Origin: Chitinophagaceae bacterium
Lineage (GTDB): Bacteria; Bacteroidota; Bacteroidia; Chitinophagales; Chitinophagaceae
Direction of reading: 5' to 3'
Assembly (NCBI GenBank): GCA_947463105.1
Contig: CANHSD010000033.1
Coordinates: 1 to 17,111 of the forward strand
DNA: 17,111 nucleotides
The position numbers and the translations under genes are program-made. Under the pieces are notes generated by a model. The model saw only the letters and a program-made list of their open reading frames with translations, was not told the DNA's origin and searched no databases. This document shows, piece by piece, positions 1 to 6,944 of this stretch. How positions within the stretch are numbered: position 1 is the first letter of the stretch; each line of letters starts with the position of its first letter.

Positions 1-2170
1 CATCCGTTGCAACCACCTGCAAACTGAAAATTGCACCCATACAAATGTCAGATGATGCTGTGGGCTGCGTTTTTATCACAGGTAATTCCAAAACATTTAC
101 ATTGAAAGGAGTACCACTTGATGTTGCACATCCATTATTGACGGTCAGGTAATAACGCCCGGATTGGTTGGCCTGGATATTGCTGATATTCAATTGCGCC
201 GCCCGTTGCGAAGACATGGCACTCCCCTCAAAATACCACTGATAGGTAATCGACCCTCCAGCAACATTTGTCAACGATGGAGATACATTTACCGACGCAT
301 TCAAGCAAACATTTTGGGAAGCAACGCTTGCGATTAAAGGGGCCTGGATCAGTTGTATTGTTTTATCCAGTCCAGCACTGGTTGAATTTACCGGCCCACA
401 GGCGTTGCCCACTTCAAGTACATATTTTCCTGCATTGGCAGGCTGGAAATTGGCTACAATAAGTGTAGGTGTATTGCTGCCAAGGATTGTAGTACCATCT
501 TTTGACCATGTATATGTGAGGTTGTTGTCTCCATTGCCACTCACATTGCTTACCAAGGTGGCAGCAGTGCCGGCGCAAACTGATGCAGGGGCCACTATGC
601 TGTTGATTACCGGTTTGTTATTCAAGACAATGGTTGCGGAAGAACTCATCATGCTGCCACATGTGTTCCAGGCCAAAAATGTATATACACCTGCATTTGC
701 AGCAATGGCAGTTGAAACAGAAAATATTTTGGTCGAATTTCCAATATCAATTCCATCTTTCTGCCACTTGTAGGCAGTTGCTCCTGTTACATCAGCAGAA
801 AGATTGATTGAAGCTCCCACACAAATCGTTGTGCCGACTGGTTGAACGGTAATGATCGGCTTCTGCAAAACATCCAACTGAAGGTTAGCACTTGTGGTTG
901 TATTACAGGAATTGATCACATCAAGTGTATATATTCCGGCATCAATTGTTCGTAGACCCGTAAAATTCAATATCGCGCTTGTTGCACCCGGGAGAATGAC
1001 ACCACTACGTTTCCACTGATAACTGAGTGCGCCACCTGCATTCGAATTGGCAACAACCTGTGTACTGTAATTTTGGCCCTCACAGATTGAAAGAGGGCTG
1101 GTAAAAACAGATGTAATTGTTGGTGCACTAGAAAGTGCAAGTGAGCAATCCATACCAACACTTGTGCTGGTAGTGGTTCCACATGAATTTGAAACCGCAA
1201 TAGAATAGGTGCCAACATTGGAAGTTGCAAAACCCGAAATATTATAGCTTGCAGATATGGCTCCTGTGATAGTCGAGCCAGCTAGGCTCCACTGATAAGT
1301 CATCGCATTATCATTGTTACCGTTGGCAACCACTGTCAGTGTAGTGGCGGTTCCCTGGCAAATCGTTGCACCGGTGGTAACTGTCTGCAATGTAGGCTTG
1401 GCCTTTACAGTCAATACTGCATCATTGCTGGAAACTGTTCCACAGGTATTTGTGACACTGTATTTGTAGGTGCCCCCATCCGCGGTCTGTATGCTTGAAA
1501 TGCTCAGGTTTCGGGTATTATTGCCAATTGCAATGTTATTTTTAAACCAAGCATAGGTGTCAGCACCGGTCACATCAGCTGTTGACAAAAAAGAGTTCCC
1601 CGAACATACCTGTGCAGTGACAGGCTGGGTATTGATCACTGGACTTTTGAGAACAACAAGCTGCTGCACTGAACTGTTCACTGTGCCACAGGAATTGGTT
1701 ACTGCCACTTTGAATAAGCCAGCATCCCCCTCAACAGTTCTGCTGATCAAATAGGAAGCAGTCGTAGCCCCTGAAATATTCACACTTCCTTTCGACCATT
1801 GATATGATAATGCATCCCCGGTATTTGTAGTTGCAGTTACTGAAGTATTGTAATCGGCTCCAACACAAATGGTTATTGGCGTGCTGAAAATACTGGTAAT
1901 GACGGGAACATTGGAAGCAGTCAGCTGAACAGCATTTGACAAGTTAAGCGTACCACAGGCATTTCCTACTTTTACAGTGTAAGAAGCAGCATCAGATGCG
2001 GAAAAACTACTTATGATATACTGATTGGCAGTTGCACTGGTAATTGCGACGCCATTCTTAAACCAGGAATAGGTAAGAGGCGAAGCATCTGGTGATGTTG
2101 CATTGACTTCGAGGGTAAAACTTCTTCCAACACAAACCGCACTGCTACTGGTAATTGAACTAATCACCGG
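1..2170 (-). repeat. Higher-order tandem repeat: three-domain Ig unit (A-B-C), period 783 bp
   Basis: Within the Ig-repeat gene, equivalent domain-start codons (a Pro) lie at 2170, 1906, 1642, 1396, 1123, 859, 613, 340 and 82. The spacing cycles 264/264/246, 273/264/246, 273/258 bp, so every third domain aligns: B1-B2-B3 at 1906, 1123, 340 (783 and 783 bp), C1-C2-C3 at 1642, 859, 82 (783 and 777), A1-A2-A3 at 2170, 1396, 613 (774 and 783). Domain-specific signatures follow the cycle: B units share ITS(I/V)F and GALSYQW-like text, C units share TQPV or VQPV and ADVTGA, A units share GNxxNxxTYxW and TSxGxD near the end. This implies growth by duplication of a three-domain block and not of single domains. 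Confidence 0.8.
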
Positions 2171-2251
2171 ACAGGTCTGTGCTACCAGAAGGTTAGAAAC
2201 CAGGAGTATTGATGCTGCAAAAGCAATTCGAATAGGTATCATTAACTTCAT
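1..2251 (-). CDS. Large secreted Ig-like repeat protein, probable T9SS cargo/adhesin (3' end outside window)
   Basis: Open frame of 750 codons from the ATG at 2251 to the window edge, without a stop. Residues 1-24 are a signal peptide (hydrophobic AFAASILLVSNLLVA, then QTCPV). The rest is nine consecutive Ig-like units starting at residues 28, 116, 204, 286, 377, 465, 547, 638 and 724 (the last cut by the edge). Each has a Cys near its start (VCVG, ICVG, VCSG, ICQG, ICEG), a central Y-x-W and a second Cys near its end (NSCGT, NACGT, NTCGT), a plausible disulphide pair. Such repeats are typical of very large Bacteroidota surface proteins of SprB or CHU type, which usually end in a T9SS C-terminal sorting domain; that end is not visible. 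The PorP/SprF-family gene 31 bp upstream supports T9SS export. The Ig-repeat call is firm; adhesin or motility function is inference. Confidence 0.85.
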   Translation of the reverse strand, partial: MKLMIPIRIAFAASILLVSNLLVAQTCPVISSITSSSAVCVGRSFTLEVNATSPDASPLTYSWFKNGVAITSATANQYIISSFSASDAASYTVKVGNACGTLNLSNAVQLTASNVPVITSIFSTPITICVGADYNTSVTATTNTGDALSYQWSKGSVNISGATTASYLISRTVEGDAGLFKVAVTNSCGTVNSSVQQLVVLKSPVINTQPVTAQVCSGNSFLSTADVTGADTYAWFKNNIAIGNNTRNLSISSIQTADGGTYKYSVTNTCGTVSSNDAVLTVKAKPTLQTVTTGATICQGTATTLTVVANGNNDNAMTYQWSLAGSTITGAISASYNISGFATSNVGTYSIAVSNSCGTTTSTSVGMDCSLALSSAPTITSVFTSPLSICEGQNYSTQVVANSNAGGALSYQWKRSGVILPGATSAILNFTGLRTIDAGIYTLDVINSCNTTTSANLQLDVLQKPIITVQPVGTTICVGASINLSADVTGATAYKWQKDGIDIGNSTKIFSVSTAIAANAGVYTFLAWNTCGSMMSSSATIVLNNKPVINSIVAPASVCAGTAATLVSNVSGNGDNNLTYTWSKDGTTILGSNTPTLIVANFQPANAGKYVLEVGNACGPVNSTSAGLDKTIQLIQAPLIASVASQNVCLNASVNVSPSLTNVAGGSITYQWYFEGSAMSSQRAAQLNISNIQANQSGRYYLTVNNGCATSSGTPFNVNVLELPVIKTQPTASSDICMGAIFSLQVVATD

Positions 2252-2282
2252 TGATAGTCGATTATGATTGCTTAGAGAAAAG

Positions 2283-3317
2283 TTATTTAAAACAACTCAT
2301 GTGCTTTTTGGCAAGATTATTGTTTTCTGTTGGCCTAGAAAACAATAGCTGTATACCAATTTCAAAGGCATTGGACTGTTGCACATAGGAGATATTAGGG
2401 GCGATAGGAACATTATAAGTAAAGGATACCCTGACAAGGTTCATGTCAAGGTTTACAAAGGGTGAAAAACTGTTGTTCAATACATAAATTCCACCAAGAT
2501 CAAGACCAATAGCCCTGGCATAATCTGGCATGAGCTTTACAGCCGCTACAATTGAGGTTGTATTTTGTTTCAATGCTGACGAATGAAGTGCACCAAGGAA
2601 AACCTGACTATATTCAGACAAATACCTGGAATAACCCAAATGATAATTATAGGTCAATCCGTCCCTGCTGGCCAGCTTTGCCCTGTCACTGCTGATTTGG
2701 TTTACATTATATAGTGAAAAACCGGCAGTAAATGCTTCGTTCTCACCGGTTGCACTATAGAGCATCCCTGCATTAAGATCGAAAAAATTGGCATTGATTA
2801 CCTGAATGGGTTCATTGTTAGGAATTGAGGCATTATACCCTATGATATCGAACTGGTTTGGAAAAAGCAATTGGGTATAATCAACCCGTTTGGAATTGTA
2901 TCGCCCCTGAAATCCAATGGCCAATGCTTGAGTAGCCTCATAATCCAAACTCTTCGAGTAAGACAAAGTGGCGGACAATGCATTATGAGAATACGCATTC
3001 AAGGTCTTGTGGGTATAGGCATTGATCCCAAATCCCAAAGCGTCATTTTCTGGGATAAAATCCATATAGGGCCTCATCTGAAAAGATGCATTCGAAAAAG
3101 TGGAAGTTACCAGCTTGGAATAGGCCTGTGACCTGTATAAAGCATTTACCTTGATATCTTCATCAAAATATCCAGCAAAAGAGGGGTTTATGTTCAGTTG
3201 GTTTTGGGAAAACTGGGTGAATACCGGTAATTGCGCCTTTACTTCAGCACTAAAGAACCAGTAGAAACCAATCAAATAAACAGATAATGCAAGATGGTGC
3301 TTTAAAGAAAAAATCAT
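2283..3317 (-). CDS. PorP/SprF family type IX secretion-associated outer-membrane protein
   Basis: 344 residues. Residues 1-28 form a signal peptide (hydrophobic core LALSVYLIGFYWFF, cleavage after VKA). The mature N-terminus carries the family hallmark around residues 35-49, QFSQNQLNINPSFAG, close to the QFSQ-x-x-x-N-x-NPA-(Y/F)AG of PorP/SprF proteins. The rest is rich in alternating aromatic/polar strands (LGYSRYLSEYSQVFLGAL, VRVSFTYNVPI) expected of an outer-membrane beta-barrel, and the length fits the family. Members work with the T9SS and are often encoded beside one very large repeat protein whose display they assist; SprF beside SprB in Flavobacterium is the known case. Here the Ig-repeat gene starts 31 bp downstream, so the two are probably co-transcribed. 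A tail of roughly 20 residues follows the last apparent strand (FEIGIQLLF), slightly longer than usual. No clear -7 TAnnTTTG box was found upstream. Confidence 0.88.
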   Translation of the reverse strand: MIFSLKHHLALSVYLIGFYWFFSAEVKAQLPVFTQFSQNQLNINPSFAGYFDEDIKVNALYRSQAYSKLVTSTFSNASFQMRPYMDFIPENDALGFGINAYTHKTLNAYSHNALSATLSYSKSLDYEATQALAIGFQGRYNSKRVDYTQLLFPNQFDIIGYNASIPNNEPIQVINANFFDLNAGMLYSATGENEAFTAGFSLYNVNQISSDRAKLASRDGLTYNYHLGYSRYLSEYSQVFLGALHSSALKQNTTSIVAAVKLMPDYARAIGLDLGGIYVLNNSFSPFVNLDMNLVRVSFTYNVPIAPNISYVQQSNAFEIGIQLLFSRPTENNNLAKKHMSCFK

Positions 3318-3719
3318 GATTTATTCATTGTCAATGCGCAAAGAGGGTTAAACTACAGAAAAAACAGCTAATTTGGTGTTTATATCAATATTCGAACGAT
3401 GAAATTATTATAAATTCAGGTAATAATTGCACTTTTTTCATGTAACACTTTTTCAGGGCTTTTGAAATCAAATTTTCTAACAGGCCTGTTATTCAAATGA
3501 TTTTCAACACGTTTTACTTGCTCATCACGAATAGTACTAAGGTCGGTAATTTGAATATAAACCTTCTAATCTGTCCTATTCTGTTTTCGACAGTCCCTTT
3601 ATCCTGGCTGGTATATGGTCTGGATAACAACAAACATCCAACAAGCCAGGAATTCTTTTTCAAATCATTTAAGATTTAAAGAGTTGTGTTATTTCTAATT
3701 CCGTAAACAAAAAATACGC
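3318..3719. other. 402-bp intergenic region, no convincing gene
   Basis: AT-rich stretch between two minus-strand genes. It must hold the end of the PUL transcript (entering at 3719) and the start of the PorP/Ig transcript (leaving at 3318). A 60-codon plus-strand frame at 3497-3679 has no purine-rich leader and no family resemblance, so it is not called. Visible structures are a 14-bp perfect palindrome at 3478-3491 and a long-loop inverted repeat (TCCTGGCT at 3602-3609 with AGCCAGGA at 3644-3651). Neither a strong intrinsic terminator nor an exact -7 box was seen on the minus strand. Confidence 0.6.
3478..3491. promoter_or_regulatory. Perfect 14-bp palindrome, possible operator
   Basis: TAACAGGCCTGTTA is identical to its reverse complement and lies about 160 bp upstream of the PorP/SprF-like start. 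Perfect dyads of this size are typical of sites for dimeric regulators, but about one is expected by chance in a window this long, so assignment as an operator is tentative. Confidence 0.2.
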
Positions 3720-4592
3720 TTATGGCTTTTGTTTATCTTTCTGGTAGACCCTCACATAGTCAACCTCAAAGCGGTTTGGAAATGGTGTTTGGGATGGATC
3801 ACCACCATTCATACCACCCATGGCAAGGTTGAGCAGCATATAATGTGGTTGACGAAAGGGATTAAACCCAGACCCATCGCGGTTGAACAAGGAGTCCACA
3901 TCAACCCTGTTCAAGAGCTGATCATCAACAAAAAGGGATATTTCGCTTTCGCTCCAATCCATGCGCCATGTATGAAACTTGCTGGCCCATGCCGCACCAC
4001 CAAGGGAATCTGTTGGGTATTTTTTTCCGTACCATTTTGCACTGTATCCATTGCTGTTCAAACAGGCGATATTGGCCAACAGTGAACCACGGTAATACTC
4101 CATGATATCAATTTCCCCATTGGCAGGCCACCGTTTTGTATCCCCAAGTGTCCACCACGCTGGCCACATGCCTTTACTGATATCAATGCGGCCACGCATT
4201 TCAAAACGACCATACTGCCAAGAAAACTTTTTCCTGGTATTCAAACTTGAGGAAGTATACAAAATGTTCTTTCGGCTTTTTTTCCAATCGGTACTCCCCT
4301 CTTCATAAAGAGGGTTTGGTCTGTTTTCCCTTCTTGCTTCAATCACCAACATCCCATTTGCGCAAGTGGCATTCTCGCTCTGGTACCATTGCAATTCATT
4401 GTTCCTTACAAAGCCTTTTTCATAGGACCATTTGCTGGTATCCGGCACACCATTTATGTTGAACTCATCGGCCCAAACCAATTTGTATTCAGCGGATGTC
4501 GAAGAAACAGCAACAGTATTCCTTTGCGCAAATGAAATTGAAAAAAAGAACACAAGTGCCAATGATACATATAAGCGTTGAAAAAAAATCAT
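3720..4592 (-). CDS. Secreted glycoside hydrolase family 16, laminarinase-like endo-beta-glucanase
   Basis: 290 residues; signal peptide 1-22 (SLALVFFFSISFA, then Q23). The GH16 jelly-roll starts near KLVWADEFNINGVPDTSKW (37-55). The catalytic strand is GEIDIMEY at 159-166: Glu160 nucleophile, Asp162 helper, Glu165 acid/base. The spacing ExDxxE, with a beta-bulge residue, is the form of laminarinase-like GH16 enzymes, unlike the ExDxE of lichenases. Other family marks are YGRFEMRGRI (127-136), MWPAWWTLG (142-150), HTWRMDW (207-213) for the aromatic-lined cleft, and FEVDYVRVYQ (275-284) as the last strand. The domain fills the protein with no carbohydrate-binding module. It is the last gene of the six-gene locus, 43 bp after the DUF1735-like gene, and the only recognisable hydrolase in that operon. 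Retaining cleavage of a beta-1,3- or mixed-linked glucan is the likely reaction; exact linkage is not readable from sequence. Confidence 0.93.
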   Translation of the reverse strand: MIFFQRLYVSLALVFFFSISFAQRNTVAVSSTSAEYKLVWADEFNINGVPDTSKWSYEKGFVRNNELQWYQSENATCANGMLVIEARRENRPNPLYEEGSTDWKKSRKNILYTSSSLNTRKKFSWQYGRFEMRGRIDISKGMWPAWWTLGDTKRWPANGEIDIMEYYRGSLLANIACLNSNGYSAKWYGKKYPTDSLGGAAWASKFHTWRMDWSESEISLFVDDQLLNRVDVDSLFNRDGSGFNPFRQPHYMLLNLAMGGMNGGDPSQTPFPNRFEVDYVRVYQKDKQKP

Positions 4593-4635
4593 CTGATGAA
4601 TTGATTGTATGTATGAAATGATGAACTGTAATAAA

Positions 4636-5211
4636 CTATGGTATCTTGCTTACATCCACAACAACAATTGCCGAACTCAATGGTGCATTCAGTTCATAGG
4701 TTTTGGCATTGGAAAATCCAATTGATACGAGTAAAAATTTATTGCGATACGCTACCGTCTTCAGCAAGGCATAATCAATGCTGAGTGTAAAAAATCCACT
4801 GCGCTTTCCCTGTGCAACTTCCAAACTGGAAGGGATGGTAAACATGCTTGAAGGCATGATGACATTCGTGGCAGGGTCCAGTAACTTGGCATTCAAAAGT
4901 TTTTGAATGGTATCATTGTTTACTTTAATGTCAACACTGTAGGCATCGACTCCAGGGCCAGACAAGGAGGCACCCATTGTAATGTTTAATTTTCCTTTTA
5001 CCTTATCGATGGTATAGTTATAGGTGGAGGAATCTGTCCCGGTGGGAACAGGATACTGGTTGTTGGTACCGCCGGAACGAATCACGGATTGAGGCATGTA
5101 AATCTTTGTAAAGCCATAGTCCATGCTGGCATCATCTTTGGTACAGCCAAAGAAAAATACCAGTGCTGCAAGAATCATGGAGGGCTGAATGATGATTTTC
5201 ACTCTTTTCAT
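4636..5211 (-). CDS. DUF1735-like surface lipoprotein, probable glycan-binding accessory protein of the PUL
   Basis: 191 residues. A lipoprotein signal ends FFFG-Cys23; the next residues TKDD resemble the lysine/acidic lipoprotein export signal that sends Bacteroidota lipoproteins to the cell surface. The body is all-beta in appearance, with SSLEVAQGKRSGFFTLSIDY (about 128-147) followed by a strand ending NKFLLVSIGF, matching the pattern of DUF1735 (BT_3987-like N-terminal) domains found in PUL lipoproteins. There is no catalytic motif and no second domain, so it is short for this class, where a C-terminal glycan-binding or enzymatic domain often follows. It lies 33 bp after the second SusD and 43 bp before GH16, the slot usually held by SusE/SusF-type surface glycan-binding proteins. 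Family assignment is moderately sure; glycan binding is inferred from position. Confidence 0.72.
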   Translation of the reverse strand: MKRVKIIIQPSMILAALVFFFGCTKDDASMDYGFTKIYMPQSVIRSGGTNNQYPVPTGTDSSTYNYTIDKVKGKLNITMGASLSGPGVDAYSVDIKVNNDTIQKLLNAKLLDPATNVIMPSSMFTIPSSLEVAQGKRSGFFTLSIDYALLKTVAYRNKFLLVSIGFSNAKTYELNAPLSSAIVVVDVSKIP

Positions 5212-5244
5212 TTTTTATATTTTGTCGATTGGTAGATAGTTAAG

Positions 5245-6933
5245 CTACCAACCTGGATTTTGCTTGAGTATGCTATTTGATTTATTGATTTCAGATTGAG
5301 GTATTGGATAGAAATACATTCTTGATGCATTGAAAACCCTGTTCTCAATATTGGCAACAGCATACACAAATCTACCCGTAGTGTTTTTTGTGATTTGCAA
5401 ACCTCTCATAGGCTGATTCAACAGATTTTCTGCATCTTTCCAACGGAGCAAATCCCAGAACCGGTGATTCTCAAATGCTAACTCCACTTGCTTTTCCCGT
5501 TTTAGTGCCAATCTGAATGCATTTTTATCTGCTGCAACGACTACCGGCATGCCAACATCCGGTCTTGCCCTTACCGCATTGATGGCCTGCCTTGCATTAA
5601 AGACATATCCATTGTTGTTGTCTGGACCGTAAGCTTCATTCATTGCTTCGGCGAATGACAACAAAACCTCTGCATACCGTATAACCGGCCAATGATGAAC
5701 CCTTGTGGTATTTTGGACAAGATTGAGTCCGTCATTTAAAAATTTCTTCAGATAATATCCTGTTCGGCTTGCGTTGAGGTTGCTCATCTTGTCTGTTCCG
5801 GTTGGGGACTGATCAATCAACCTGCCATTCCATGTGCTTCCATTGGTAACAACATTGAAGGCCAGCCTTGGATCACGGTTGATAAATGGATTGGTGGGAT
5901 CCGGAACACCCTTGTTTTCAAATGCTGAGACCAGGTTTTCAGTAGGTGTGATACCGCTGTTACCGCCAGGCGTCGCAATCGGATAATTGCTTCTTTCAAT
6001 GGCATTGCCTGCTGCATAACGGATGGCCCAAATGGTTTCATTGCTGTTGATGGTATTGTTTTGCAGGAAATAATTGGCATAGCTGGCATCAAGTGTATAT
6101 GCACCGGCACCTCTGGCAAGTACAATTACATCGTTGAATGCCGCTGCTGCCTTTTGCCATTTTACAAGATCCCCAGCAGGATTGTGCAAAGGACTCGCTG
6201 CGAGCAACAAAGCCCTTGCCTTGATGGCGAGTGCTGCACCACGCGTAAGCCTTCCGTCATTGTTTTGATAAGGAGATGTTTTCCAGTTCACTTGCATACT
6301 GTCTTTGAAACCATCAACCTCACTAACGATGAAATTGATTACCTCATCAAAACTGGCCCTCGGAACATCGGTATTATCATTGATGGTGAATGTTTTTTTG
6401 ACCAATGGAACACCCCCGTAGCGCTTTACCAATTCAAGGTAAAAATAGGCCCTCAAAGCATGTGCCTCTCCGCGATACCAGCCCATGTTCAAGGTATCAT
6501 CCTTGTAAGTAAGTCTGCCTGTTGGAGATGTGGTATCCCTGTTTTTTGCCAAAATGGTCTTGTAGTCGACGGCATTTTCCAAGAAATAATTCGCTGCACG
6601 AATCCCCTGGTAATACCCACCATAATAACTGTCTGGATTGTTAAAGGGATTCAAGCTGCCATTGTTGAAAAGACGGACATTTGCACTGGGGGAAGTCTGA
6701 ACTGCTTCATCAGAAGCAGGTGCAAAAAGATTGTTGTCAATGACGGAAAAATCATTTCTCAAATAAACATACGGTGCGTTGGCAAACTGAATCAGCGTAC
6801 TGAAGTTGGTATTCAAAATGTCTTGCGTCTGTGCAAGGTCTATTTTTGTTTCCAGAAATTCCTTTTTACAACCTGCAGTTGAGGCGATCAGGAGTACTAA
6901 GGAAATTTTCAGGATTAATCTTTTCAATATCAT
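5245..6933 (-). CDS. SusD/RagB family nutrient-binding outer-membrane lipoprotein (second pair)
   Basis: 562 residues. Lipoprotein signal ends ASTAG-Cys22, followed by KKEFLETK, the usual SusD opening. The helical core includes GEAHALRAYFYLELVKRYGG (about 155-174), RLTRGAALAIKARALLLAAS with a TPR-like character, and VIRYAEVLLSFAEAMNEAYG in the C-terminal half. The protein ends with the hallmark YPIPQSEINKSN and QNPGW, which in SusD proteins caps the fold. SusD proteins sit as a lid on their cognate SusC channel and deliver bound glycan. It starts 11 bp after the stop of the short SusC, so the two form a co-translated pair. It differs widely from the other SusD-type protein encoded here (9871-11601), suggesting the pairs bind different parts or sizes of substrate; that specificity is inference. 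Confidence 0.95.
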   Translation of the reverse strand: MILKRLILKISLVLLIASTAGCKKEFLETKIDLAQTQDILNTNFSTLIQFANAPYVYLRNDFSVIDNNLFAPASDEAVQTSPSANVRLFNNGSLNPFNNPDSYYGGYYQGIRAANYFLENAVDYKTILAKNRDTTSPTGRLTYKDDTLNMGWYRGEAHALRAYFYLELVKRYGGVPLVKKTFTINDNTDVPRASFDEVINFIVSEVDGFKDSMQVNWKTSPYQNNDGRLTRGAALAIKARALLLAASPLHNPAGDLVKWQKAAAAFNDVIVLARGAGAYTLDASYANYFLQNNTINSNETIWAIRYAAGNAIERSNYPIATPGGNSGITPTENLVSAFENKGVPDPTNPFINRDPRLAFNVVTNGSTWNGRLIDQSPTGTDKMSNLNASRTGYYLKKFLNDGLNLVQNTTRVHHWPVIRYAEVLLSFAEAMNEAYGPDNNNGYVFNARQAINAVRARPDVGMPVVVAADKNAFRLALKREKQVELAFENHRFWDLLRWKDAENLLNQPMRGLQITKNTTGRFVYAVANIENRVFNASRMYFYPIPQSEINKSNSILKQNPGW

Positions 6934-6944
6934 GTTGAGTGCTT

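Noticed and set aside
405..773. 122-codon plus-strand open frame
   Set aside because: It is antisense to the Ig-repeat gene, whose minus-strand frame is open through the whole region with clear domain periodicity.
1..2251. CRISPR-like or other DNA-level repeat array
   Set aside because: The periodicity is at protein-domain level (about 250 bp units, diverged at DNA level) inside an open coding frame; there are no short identical repeats with spacers.
3602..3651. Inverted repeat TCCTGGCT / AGCCAGGA followed by T-rich sequence, considered as a terminator
   Set aside because: The 34-base loop is too long for a convincing intrinsic terminator, and the T-run lies on the plus-strand side, where no gene ends.
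3497..3679. 60-codon plus-strand open frame in the 402-bp gap
   Set aside because: There is no ribosome-binding leader or promoter, no recognisable family, and the AT-rich composition matches non-coding flanks.
6061..6882. 273-codon plus-strand open frame
   Set aside because: It lies wholly antisense to the second SusD gene, has no signal or domain resemblance and is rich in Cys/Ile in a way typical of a reverse-frame reading.
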